Shown here: one piece after another, positions 35,501-42,432 of the stretch
Layout of the letters: each line of letters begins with the position of its first letter
Position numbering within the stretch: the stretch's first letter is position 1
Source of the DNA: Lachnospiraceae bacterium
GTDB lineage: Bacteria > Bacillota > Clostridia > Lachnospirales > Lachnospiraceae
NCBI GenBank assembly: GCA_017473115.1
Contig: JAFUNC010000004.1
Location: 124,001-188,000 of the forward strand
Reading direction: 5' to 3'
DNA: 64,000 bases
The notes under the pieces: model-generated
What the model was told of the DNA's origin: nothing
Database searches by the model: none
The model's input: only the letters and a program-made list of their open reading frames with translations
Program-made: the position numbers and the translations under genes

Positions 35501-36927
35501 TACTTAAATGAAAAACTGTTTTCGGTAGAAATTGTATGAATTTCCGAATCTTCGGGGCCTTCAAAATAGAATTCTTCCGGTAACTGTGCCATCAAATCAT
35601 CAAATTCGAATCCATTTTCAGCAACTAACTTTAACTGCGTATTCGGAATCTTGATATATTTTAATGACTTATCACCCTGAATCCACGAAATATCAAACTC
35701 ATAATCCGCAGTTCCCTGATTATAAAATTCCGGAAACTCTAATCTCTCCAATGAAAGACAATCTTTAAACGCATTGGGTCCGATTCGCTGTAACAGCACC
35801 TGTTGTCCCGCGCCATTTAAGTCAATTTCCTTCATAGACGCACAGCCTTCAAATGCGGAATCACCGATTTTGGTAACCGCAACAGGCATCGTAAAATCCT
35901 GCAAACTTCGACACTGATAAAAGGCATGGTCACCCAAAATCTTAGTTGCCGAGTTAACCGGAATATTCGCATATTTCAAGTTAACACACTTTGCAAAAGC
36001 ATAATTACCAATGGTATTAATACCATCATTTAACTCAATCCCCTGCAGGGATGCACACTCGTAGAAGGCATAATTACCGATACCCAAAAGATTCGGTCCG
36101 GTCTGTAATGTTGTAACGTTGGTAGCCTTTGAGAAGATACCTACATTCTCAGTATCATCCACTTTCCATGTATCCCCTTCTTTTACAACATGCTGGCTGG
36201 AAATATAAGCAACCTTTGCTTTCTGGATTCGCTGATGGCTCTCATCCACGGTAGCCTTAAAATCCTCAATGGAATCAGAACTATCATCACTGTCATAATA
36301 AAACTTTTCCGGTGCTCTTTCCTTTCCGTCTTCATCATAAAACCAACTGTCATACGTGGAATACAGACACGGATCGTAACGGTCAAGAACCTTATTCTCA
36401 ACTTCTACTTCTACAGTCTCCATAATCGGATTACCATCTTCATCAAATTCACCGGTTTCCTGCTGCTTGGTTTCTGTGGTGATTTCCGTACGATAAACCG
36501 GATAATACAATACGTTTCCGCTCTTTCCTACCGCAACGTAACCACCGGAAGTACCTTGCGCATGTGTATATTTTACGTACGCATCCACGGTATCGGGAAT
36601 CACAAGTAAACCACCGTCCAATGAACGCTCGTAATCGTATCCGGCAATAACGGCAACCTTATCACCGCCGCTGCCTTTATCAATATAGGCAAACTGAAAC
36701 ATACCGTCACCGGTAGTATAAATCTCTTCTCCATCCGGAATGATAGGAATATTACTTTCTTCAGTTTCCAAAGTAACTTCCGGAGTTTCTCCTGCCGCCT
36801 CCATCGCCTGTTCCGGTATCAAAGCCACTACCAGCGCCGTTGACAAACAGATTCCGCCCAAAGTCCTGCGGACCGCTTTTTTCATTCTGGTACTTAACTT
36901 TCTTTTTCCCTTTTTGGTGTTGCTCAT
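32509..36927 (-). CDS. large LRR surface protein with PQTG sorting signal
   Basis: A 1472-residue surface protein. It begins with a long basic signal peptide (cleavage near AMEAAG, about 46). Several blocks of BspA-like LRR follow (about 275-430, 540-640, 740-1000). Two InlB/Listeria-Bacteroides-type repeats come next (about 1035-1160: TYTVSFYDDDGVTLLDTI, VTYTVTFVDHDDKVLDQQI), then a Pro/Ser/Glu/Thr repeat wall-spanning stretch, a third degenerate repeat, and a compact C-terminal domain. The end reads STPQTGDG, a hydrophobic helix and KKDKRVVKVKK, a sortase anchor with PQTG in place of LPxTG. A class B-type sortase gene lies directly upstream (89 bases), so enzyme and substrate are probably paired. 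Confidence 0.88.
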   Translation of the reverse strand: MSNTKKGKRKLSTRMKKAVRRTLGGICLSTALVVALIPEQAMEAAGETPEVTLETEESNIPIIPDGEEIYTTGDGMFQFAYIDKGSGGDKVAVIAGYDYERSLDGGLLVIPDTVDAYVKYTHAQGTSGGYVAVGKSGNVLYYPVYRTEITTETKQQETGEFDEDGNPIMETVEVEVENKVLDRYDPCLYSTYDSWFYDEDGKERAPEKFYYDSDDSSDSIEDFKATVDESHQRIQKAKVAYISSQHVVKEGDTWKVDDTENVGIFSKATNVTTLQTGPNLLGIGNYAFYECASLQGIELNDGINTIGNYAFAKCVNLKYANIPVNSATKILGDHAFYQCRSLQDFTMPVAVTKIGDSAFEGCASMKEIDLNGAGQQVLLQRIGPNAFKDCLSLERLEFPEFYNQGTADYEFDISWIQGDKSLKYIKIPNTQLKLVAENGFEFDDLMAQLPEEFYFEGPEDSEIHTISTENSFSFKYLDEEIYEKVITDDSTLPKKQTVYQVNNNNELIYFHMDEGIAEVDIPGAIGPYRITSIGSNSFQRNHYLTKITIPSSITTIENDAFKGCHNLTDVMFETPISLSYIGEGAFDTQVVDPILDDCELASKPELTFTADAVEGCLPFEYAMNPSSNINTGSQEQTYITFYTGWPSNLTVEYNPETGKSELVDYPKMSDLSNYTEDDYPYITPAYAQAAASASLAYTNGDTLTEDQKDILNAALNPVIPSGVESIKEGIFSNLNTEGEAIDPAGAANQDILSVTMSGVETVEPYTFAGCENLVGAYINDGCAKLGDYAFKGCKSLNDVDILSDLQEFGRVPFLSCDALSHVEFGSNPNYTCENAVIYSTANGEKVSLLEVLKARGVSLGSGTLTADELAGISTIAPEAVADCDGIVTADFTQSNITELPESSFENTEQLYSVILPESIRKIGKYAFRESNIRYLEIPKSLSVIDSDAFEGDNHTITFYCEPDSPAADYASNFTNIVVSDKPITYTVSFYDDDGVTLLDTIIVPAGADAETNVTPTKPGYVFKTWMPLPNSIMENTKTYATYVPEDEVTYTVTFVDHDDKVLDQQIVPEGGDAREPFPPTRVNYTFTGWRPAFTNVTDDLTIYAQYERIIPPADDKEEPSETPSETPSETPSETPSENPSETPSEKPSETPSEKPSETPSENPSETPSEKPSDSGSSNTSKEPKLYTLTVVSGDGSGSYISGATAILLADNPPAGKVFDKWVTDAQGINIASLSTAATTMTMPAANVTVTATYKDAPSSGNTNNNSGSNNNSGGSTTVVTKPNTTVTIDKDGIPNEGSASATVSGSTDNFILKITESAYAKEEIKEALEEEYGTLDDIRYFPMDISLYDSTGTKKVENTDSLRVTVTLPIPEDLVKYAGNNKVAYVVNGKLVKIAPKFTTINGVPCITFVAPHFSPYVIYADTSDLSAGTVLDSTPQTGDGIAPKWFLSMGLAAVAVFLFVKKDKRVVKVKK
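33411..33573 (-). repeat. 12-bp tandem repeat array encoding PSET/PSEK/PSEN
   Basis: About 13 copies of a 12-base unit (plus-strand form TTTCACTGGGTG and variants) coding for PSET, PSEK or PSEN tetrapeptides. The period is a multiple of three, so changes in copy number alter the length of the wall-spanning stalk without breaking the frame. Confidence 0.9.
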
Positions 36928-37016
36928 TTCAAGTCCTCCTTATGTAAGACTGTCCTACTCTATTCGTTCCACAAAATTCATATATAAAATATCTATATGT
37001 AACCCATATACATTGC

Positions 37017-38246
37017 TTACTCCGTTATTCTTCGTGCCACAACCACAAAACGTCCGTTATCCTGCTGATAATCACAGGTGGATAATGTCAAAAGTTGGTC
37101 ACCGTACTGTGCCACCACACCGGTATCATAGTAAGATAACGCCGCCATTTCATCCATATAGGAATTAAATTCCTCTTCCGAATTAGCATCCACAAATTCA
37201 TAATATTTAAAATTAACATCCCCTTGGGAATACACTTTGTCGCGAAAAACAAACATCACTTCATAAGTGCCTTCCTCATAAATCGTGTCAAATTCAATAT
37301 ATTTGTGGTCTTTGTAATATGACTCGCTCTGGTATTTCTGCAGACTTCCGAACATTTTTCCGGACTTCATATGGTGTCCGTAAATAATCAAATTGGTACT
37401 GCGAGGATACGCACTACAGGATGCATCCAAAAAGATAGATCCGTTTTTGTCATATTCCTGATTAAAATTGTGATCCAGATAATATTCATTGTTCACGGTC
37501 TGCATAACAGGATAGTCAATTACTGTATCGGCAATTTTGACCCATCCTATTAGACTTTTATTCTGATTATATAAATCTTCGTACTTATATAATACTTTCG
37601 GAACCCCATCCTCCGTCTCTGTTAACTGGGCATAATACTTATCATCTTCACTGTTGAAAGGGATATACGGTTGATCATCTTTAATGGCATTGGCCAATTG
37701 GTTTGCATCCTGTTCCGTCCTTGCCGACATAAAAGAATACACACCGAAATATGTAAGACAACCGACTGCAATCGCTCCGCAGGTAAACAGAATTCCTTTC
37801 CGGATACGCTCTTTCTTCTTCAATTCCTTAAGAATCTGCGCCTGCATCTCCTCATCAAAATCTTCAAGAGATATCTTTTGACCGGATGTTTTCTTTTCAC
37901 TGGTTTTTGTTACTTTTGCCGTTTTGGAAGACTTACCGTTTAAACCGTTCTTCTCCCTGCCGCTGCTTATTTTGGTCTCCAACGTTTTTCCGTCACGGAA
38001 CGCAACATAAGCCTCGTATATCTCATCGTCAAACTCTTGTCCGATAACCGACTCAAATACAATCTGTCCGGTCTGTAAATGATTATACAATTCCTCTACA
38101 GACTTCGGATTCTTAAAATCTATCTTTTTTCTTATTTCTTCAATTTTGATTACATCACGTTCCGCAGCCTTATAATCTGCTTCATTGGTAAAGCGATGAC
38201 CGCCTATTATTCTTCTCTCATCCGTCACGGTCTTTTTCCTCTGCAC
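37017..38246 (-). CDS. class B-type sortase with long cytoplasmic N terminus
   Basis: A 409-residue transpeptidase. A predicted cytoplasmic region (1 to about 150, charged, KTSEKKTSGQK) precedes a membrane helix (about 153-175). The sortase domain follows, with the catalytic histidine in NLIIYGHHMKSGKMF, the cysteine C391 in LLTLSTCDYQQ and the arginine in NGRFVVVARRI. The order and the two-helix insertion resemble SrtB. The start is GTG (38246-38244) with a weak AGG upstream. Adjacent to a PQTG-ended LRR protein, its likely substrate. The 150-residue cytoplasmic extension is longer than usual. Confidence 0.88.
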   Translation of the reverse strand: MQRKKTVTDERRIIGGHRFTNEADYKAAERDVIKIEEIRKKIDFKNPKSVEELYNHLQTGQIVFESVIGQEFDDEIYEAYVAFRDGKTLETKISSGREKNGLNGKSSKTAKVTKTSEKKTSGQKISLEDFDEEMQAQILKELKKKERIRKGILFTCGAIAVGCLTYFGVYSFMSARTEQDANQLANAIKDDQPYIPFNSEDDKYYAQLTETEDGVPKVLYKYEDLYNQNKSLIGWVKIADTVIDYPVMQTVNNEYYLDHNFNQEYDKNGSIFLDASCSAYPRSTNLIIYGHHMKSGKMFGSLQKYQSESYYKDHKYIEFDTIYEEGTYEVMFVFRDKVYSQGDVNFKYYEFVDANSEEEFNSYMDEMAALSYYDTGVVAQYGDQLLTLSTCDYQQDNGRFVVVARRITE

Positions 38247-38377
38247 ATAATATGCCTATAATAATTTCATCATATTCTATTTTACTATATCTCGCAATTT
38301 TTACAAGTGTTTTTACAATATATTGTGTAATTTTTAAAGTTTTTTATTTTTTTACTCTATTTTTTAAATTATTGGCA

Positions 38378-38405
38378 ACTTAACCAAGCCTATTGTCATA
38401 AGTTA
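38378..38405 (+). promoter_or_regulatory. candidate late-sporulation (SigK-like) promoter of the Cys-rich cluster
   Basis: AC (38378-38379), 17 bases, CATAAGTTA (38397-38405), which fits the Bacillus SigK pattern AC-N16/17-CATANNNTA. No good vegetative hexamer pair is visible in the same stretch. The pattern is short and could occur by chance; the spore-coat-like product is the reason to take it seriously. Confidence 0.35.
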
Positions 38406-38434
38406 AACCATAAAAAGTTTTTTGGGAGGCCAAA

Positions 38435-38665
38435 ATGAGCGATCTTCAGTGCGGATGCAATACCTCTTGCGATTGCAACAATTCTTGTAGCAATTCTAAC
38501 AACTCATGCAGCAGTATTATCTGGATTATTATCCTTTTATGTTGTTGCGGTAACAAAGGCGGCTTCGGCAATTCCTGCGGTGGAAACAACAATGGTTGCG
38601 ATTGTCTTTGGATTATCTTACTTTTATTCTGCTGCGGTAACGGTAACGGAAATTCCTTCTGTTAA
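38435..38665 (+). CDS. very small Cys/Asn/Gly-rich protein
   Basis: A 76-residue protein in which Cys, Asn and Gly together make up more than half of the sequence. There are two hydrophobic segments (SIIWIIILLCCCGN near 27-40 and CDCLWIILLLFCCGN near 56-70), each preceded by a Cys/Asn/Ser-rich stretch and followed by CCGN. The two halves look like a duplication. The start has GGGAGG seven bases upstream. It resembles the proteins labelled high-cysteine chorion-like in clostridial genomes, whose role is not established. A spore coat/exosporium or metal-binding surface role is an inference. Confidence 0.75.
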   Translation: MSDLQCGCNTSCDCNNSCSNSNNSCSSIIWIIILLCCCGNKGGFGNSCGGNNNGCDCLWIILLLFCCGNGNGNSFC

Positions 38666-38701
38666 TCAGTAACTGCCAAGCCAAATTTACTTATTATGAG
38701 C

Positions 38702-38738
38702 CTGCGGCGGTGAAACTTTTCCGCCGCAGAATATTTTT
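38702..38738 (+). terminator. terminator inside the Cys-rich cluster
   Basis: CTGCGGCGG (38702-38710) and CCGCCGCAG (38721-38729), nine strong GC pairs, followed by AATATTTTT. It lies 37 bases after the Cys-rich gene and 67 before the next, so the first gene would be made in excess of the two behind it. Confidence 0.8.
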
Positions 38739-38804
38739 ATGCCGGCACATCAGGGCATAATTCTTTTCATATATTCATAAAATATTTTGAAAGGATGAAT
38801 GCCT

Positions 38805-39203
38805 ATGGAACAGTTAAAAGAAGACAAAGCCAGAATTTTTGATGAGTTTTACAGCAATGACAACCTTACCATGCTGAAAATTTTTTCCTATTTTATGAAT
38901 GATGCGCAACGTCCCATGATTGCAATTCTGATTAAGTATATGGAATTCAATATCTGTATGCAAAGAAGTATGAAACATCATGAAACACCTTTTAGTCGTT
39001 GCCGGCATGACAAAGAGCTCGATTTGGAAGAAATCATGGAGGAAATCGGTGATTATCTCCCGCCGGAATATCGCGGCATGGCCGAACAAATGAAAAGCAT
39101 GAAAGAAAATATTGAGATGTATTCTCAAATGATGGAAATGATGAATATGATGAATGAAAACAGCGATGCTTCCGCATCTGCTTGTGAATCATCTTCTGCA
39201 TAA
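38805..39203 (+). CDS. small helical Met/Glu-rich protein of unknown function
   Basis: A 132-residue soluble protein beginning MEQLKEDKARIFDEF. The ATG at 38805 is preferred over the one at 38799 because AAAGGA then sits nine bases upstream. The C-terminal part is methionine-rich (MEMMNMMNEN) and ends in Ala/Ser. It contains CMQRSMKHHETPFSRCRHD, a cluster of Cys and His that could bind a metal. Together with the Cys-rich gene and the next gene it forms a plus-strand cluster amid minus-strand neighbours. No family recognised. Confidence 0.65.
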   Translation: MEQLKEDKARIFDEFYSNDNLTMLKIFSYFMNDAQRPMIAILIKYMEFNICMQRSMKHHETPFSRCRHDKELDLEEIMEEIGDYLPPEYRGMAEQMKSMKENIEMYSQMMEMMNMMNENSDASASACESSSA

Positions 39204-39248
39204 AACAGATTACAACGAAACAATATAGTATAAATAATGAGGTATTCT

Positions 39249-39530
39249 ATGAAAGATATTTTCGAGAAAATTGAAAAAACCGGTGCCGTTGCCCCCGAAA
39301 AAATTACTTTTTTAAAAGAAATGTATCAGGGCACCAAAGGACTGCAAAAAGAAAAAAACAAAGACAAAACTATGGAATTTATGATGAACGTGGCAATGAA
39401 AAGCCGCCAACAAAATATCACTTTTACCAAAGATGAAATGAATCTGATCATACAATTATTAAAAGAAAATGCCACACCATCCGAAAATGCCATGATGGAC
39501 ACCATTATAAAAAAAGGCCTGAACAACTAA
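39249..39530 (+). CDS. small helical protein of unknown function
   Basis: A 93-residue, Lys/Met-rich, all-helical protein starting MKDIFEKIEKTG. The start is selected because TGAGG lies six bases before this ATG; an ATG four codons upstream overlaps that site. It contains LKEMYQGTKGLQKEKNKDKT and ITFTKDEMNLIIQLLKENA. It is 45 bases behind the previous gene and shares its helical, Met-rich character. Its stop codon sits inside the loop of the following terminator. Function unknown. Confidence 0.65.
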   Translation: MKDIFEKIEKTGAVAPEKITFLKEMYQGTKGLQKEKNKDKTMEFMMNVAMKSRQQNITFTKDEMNLIIQLLKENATPSENAMMDTIIKKGLNN

Positions 39531-39543
39531 GTTTCAGGCCTTT
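39513..39543. terminator. bidirectional terminator between the small-gene cluster and leuS
   Basis: AAAGGCCTGAA (39513-39523) and TTCAGGCCTTT (39533-39543), 11 perfect pairs. The minus-strand side has seven Ts and ends leuS; the plus-strand side ends the small-gene cluster. Confidence 0.85.
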
Positions 39544-39602
39544 CATAGTATTTTGCACTCTTATATTATATATTTTATTATCGCAATAATATTGTTGAAC
39601 CA

Positions 39603-42017
39603 TTAGGGTTTTACAACAATATTTACGATTCTTCCGGGCACGTAGATTTCTTTTACAATGGTTCCGGTTAATTTATCACCAAGTGCTGCTTTACCGGCTG
39701 CAATGGCATCTTCTTTGGAGGCATCTGCAGGGATTGTGGTAACCACTTTGGTTTTACCGTTCATCTGTACTGCGATTTCAACCTCAGTATCCTTCATTGC
39801 GCTTTCATCAGCCTCAGGCCATGCCACATGGAATACGCTGCCTTCATTCCCTAACTGAACCCAAAGTTCTTCTGCAATATGAGGCGCAAAAGGTGCAATC
39901 AACTTCGCCATTGCATTCAAGGTTTCTTTATCAACACCACCGTTTTTACTCATGTCGATTAACTTATTGTTATACTCCATAAAGCCGGAAACTACGGTAT
40001 TTAAACTGAACTGGTTCAAACGCTGTGTAATATCATAAATCATCTTATTGCGTACTTTTACAAGTTCCGGTGTTTCTTTTACATCCAAGTCTTTATTGCT
40101 CATTACAAGGTTGTAGAAACGATTCAGGAAACGATATACACCGTCGATACCTCTTTCATCCCACTCGGAATCCAACTCGGGTGGACCTACGAATAATTCA
40201 TATAATCTTAAGGAGTCGCAACCGTAATCTCTTACCAAATCATCGGGAGAAACCACATTTCCTTTGGACTTAGACATCTTAATACCGTTCTTACCGGTAA
40301 TCATACCCTGGTTAAACAACTTCTTAAAAGGTTCGTCAAAGCCTACTACACCGATATCATATAAGAACTTGGTGTAGAATCTTGAATATAAAAGATGTAA
40401 TACGGCATGCTCAACGCCACCGATATACATATCTACAGGCAATAACTCGTCTGCAATCTTACGGTCAACAAGCGCATTGGGATTCTTGGGATCCACGTAA
40501 CGCAGGAAATACCAGGAAGAACCTGCCCACTGAGGCATTGTATTGGTTTCACGCTTTGCGGGAGCACCACATGCGGGACATGTTGTGTTAACCCACTCTG
40601 TAATGTCTGCAAGAGGTGATTCTCCGGTTCCGGTAGGCTGGTATGACTCCACATCAGGAAGTAACAAAGGAAGTTCTTCCTCGGGAACAGGTACACATCC
40701 GCACTTTTCGCAGTGAACAATAGGAATAGGCTCGCCCCAGTAACGCTGTCTTGAGAATACCCAGTCGCGTAACTTGTAGTTAACGGTCTTCTTACCAAAG
40801 CCCATCTTTTCAATCATAACGGGGGCTTCTGCTTTCAGGGTTGTGGACTCCATACCGTTCCATTCGCCGGAATTAATCATAGTTCCGCATGCGTCGGTAT
40901 AAGCCTCTTCCATATTTTTAATTTCCTTACCATCCTTGGCAATAACCTGGATGATTGGAATATCAAATTTTTTCGCAAATTCAAAGTCACGGTCATCATG
41001 CGCAGGAACGCACATAATAGCACCGGTACCATAATCAGCCAATACATAGTCGGATAACCAAATGGGTAATTTACTTCCGTTCAAAGGATTGATTGCGTAA
41101 CTTCCTGTAAACACACCGGTCTTTTCCTTATCCTGAAGACGGTCTACGTTAGACTTCATGGAAGCATCAAAGATATACTTCTCTACTGCAGCCTGTGTTT
41201 CAGGGGTAGCAAGTTCCTTGGCCATGGCATGTTCGGGAGCCAATACCATAAAAGTTGCACCATGTAAAGTGTCAGGTCTTGTGGTATAAACCGTGATTTC
41301 TTCATCCTTACCATCAACTTTGAAGTTTACTTCAGCACCATAAGAACGGCCAATCCAGTCGGTCTGCATCTTCTTAACCTTCTCAGGCCACTCTAATTTA
41401 TCCAAGTCTTCCAATAATCTGTCAGCATACTTGGTAATACGAAGCATCCACTGCTTTAAGTTCTTCTTGGTTACATCGCTGCCGCAACGTTCACACTGTC
41501 CGTCCACAACTTCTTCGTTGGCAAGACCTGTTTTACAGGAAGGACACCAGTTAATGGGCATCTGCTTCTCATAAGCAAGACCTTCCTTGAACATTTTAAC
41601 AAAAATCCACTGAGTCCACTTATAAAACTCGGGATCTGTAGTATTTACTTCTCTGTCCCAATCATAGATTGCAGCAATTTCATTAATCTGACGCTTGATG
41701 TTCGCAACATTTTCAGCGGTAGACTTTGAAGGGTGAACGCCCATCTTAATTGCATAGTTTTCTGCGGGAAGACCAAACGCATCCCATCCCATGGGATGAA
41801 TCAGATAATATCCCTGCATCATTTTATAACGACTCCAAACATCAGAAATAACATATCCTCTCCAATGTCCTACATGCAAACCACTGCCTGAAGGATAAGG
41901 GAACATATCCAAGCAATAATATTTGGGCTTGGTTCCGTCCTGTACGTTTACAGGATTCTCTTCCCAATGTTTACGCCACTTCTGTTCAATTTCTCTGTGA
42001 TGATACGGCACTGCCAT
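39603..42017 (-). CDS. leuS: leucyl-tRNA synthetase
   Basis: Class I synthetase of 804 residues. The HIGH motif appears as PYPSGSGLHVGHWRG (about 40) and the KMSKS motif as GIKMSKSKGNVVSPDD (about 565). A zinc-binding insert (CPSCKTGLANEEVVDGQCERC, split by a loop) and the CP1 editing domain (TTRPDTLHGATFMVLAPEH) are intact, so post-transfer editing should work. Start MAVPYHHREIE is fixed by GGAGGAAACT; the frame extends ten codons upstream without a ribosome site. The leader from the promoter is only about 90 bases, too short for a T-box riboswitch. Confidence 0.97.
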   Translation of the reverse strand: MAVPYHHREIEQKWRKHWEENPVNVQDGTKPKYYCLDMFPYPSGSGLHVGHWRGYVISDVWSRYKMMQGYYLIHPMGWDAFGLPAENYAIKMGVHPSKSTAENVANIKRQINEIAAIYDWDREVNTTDPEFYKWTQWIFVKMFKEGLAYEKQMPINWCPSCKTGLANEEVVDGQCERCGSDVTKKNLKQWMLRITKYADRLLEDLDKLEWPEKVKKMQTDWIGRSYGAEVNFKVDGKDEEITVYTTRPDTLHGATFMVLAPEHAMAKELATPETQAAVEKYIFDASMKSNVDRLQDKEKTGVFTGSYAINPLNGSKLPIWLSDYVLADYGTGAIMCVPAHDDRDFEFAKKFDIPIIQVIAKDGKEIKNMEEAYTDACGTMINSGEWNGMESTTLKAEAPVMIEKMGFGKKTVNYKLRDWVFSRQRYWGEPIPIVHCEKCGCVPVPEEELPLLLPDVESYQPTGTGESPLADITEWVNTTCPACGAPAKRETNTMPQWAGSSWYFLRYVDPKNPNALVDRKIADELLPVDMYIGGVEHAVLHLLYSRFYTKFLYDIGVVGFDEPFKKLFNQGMITGKNGIKMSKSKGNVVSPDDLVRDYGCDSLRLYELFVGPPELDSEWDERGIDGVYRFLNRFYNLVMSNKDLDVKETPELVKVRNKMIYDITQRLNQFSLNTVVSGFMEYNNKLIDMSKNGGVDKETLNAMAKLIAPFAPHIAEELWVQLGNEGSVFHVAWPEADESAMKDTEVEIAVQMNGKTKVVTTIPADASKEDAIAAGKAALGDKLTGTIVKEIYVPGRIVNIVVKP

Positions 42018-42110
42018 AGTTTCCTCCGTTCTGCGCATCTTGCGCAACTCATTTACATCTTATTTATAAAAGCAAAATGCATCATTTCTGCTTATATTTT
42101 CCAAGCAAAC

Positions 42111-42139
42111 ATTTTAAACTCTTTCGCAAGGGATGTCAA
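42111..42139 (-). promoter_or_regulatory. leuS promoter
   Basis: TTGACA (42139-42134), 17 bases, TAAAAT (42116-42111) on the minus strand: near-consensus vegetative promoter about 95 bases before the start codon. Confidence 0.8.
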
Positions 42140-42240
42140 GTAAACGAAAGGAAAAGACTTAATTGATAATAATGATTCTACTATTACATCATTTAACCAA
42201 TTCTTAGACGATACAAAAGCACTCGTAGACCTCCCGGAAG

Positions 42241-42273
42241 AAACCTGTTTTCATTTTTCCAAGCAGGTTTTTA
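42241..42273 (+). terminator. terminator-like hairpin in the leuS/lipoprotein gap
   Basis: AACCTG and CAGGTT arms (within 42242-42269) around a 16-base loop, followed by TTTTTAT. It points along the plus strand but no intact gene precedes it; the 100 bases before it read DSTITSFNQFLDDTKALVDL without a start codon and may be the end of a lost gene. Apart from the leuS promoter and the lipoprotein promoter, nothing else is seen in 42140-42331. Confidence 0.4.
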
Positions 42274-42331
42274 TCTTTTATAAATTTACTTCTTCCCTCT
42301 GTAAAATTAAAACCATTTAAAATGGCGCAAA

Positions 42332-42394
42332 TAAGTATTGACAGAATACTAACTTCGTGTTAGTATTAGTTTATTACCAATACCAAGTATTGGT
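42332..42394 (+). promoter_or_regulatory. lipoprotein promoter with operator array
   Basis: TTGACA (42338-42343), 17 bases, TAGTAT (42361-42366). Half-sites lie at 42332 (TAAGTAT), 42346 (ATACTAA), 42360 (TTAGTAT) and, weakly, 42374 (TTACCAA), again 14 bases apart and alternating, with the same phase to the -35 as at 27832-27880. Within it AATACTAAC and GTTAGTATT form a nine-base perfect palindrome. A second palindrome, ACCAATAC (42376-42383) and GTATTGGT (42387-42394), follows the -10 and would lie in the early transcript. Confidence 0.75.
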
Positions 42395-42432
42395 TTTATA
42401 CATTTATAATAAAAACGAAAGGAAAATAAAAA

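Noticed and set aside
42018-42110. Possible T-box riboswitch ahead of leuS
   Set aside because: A near-consensus promoter leaves a leader of only about 90 bases with no specifier-loop or antiterminator structure.
42140-42240. Plus-strand frame reading DLIDNNDSTITSFNQFLDD
   Set aside because: No start codon and only about 55 codons between stops; mentioned only as possible remnant before the hairpin.
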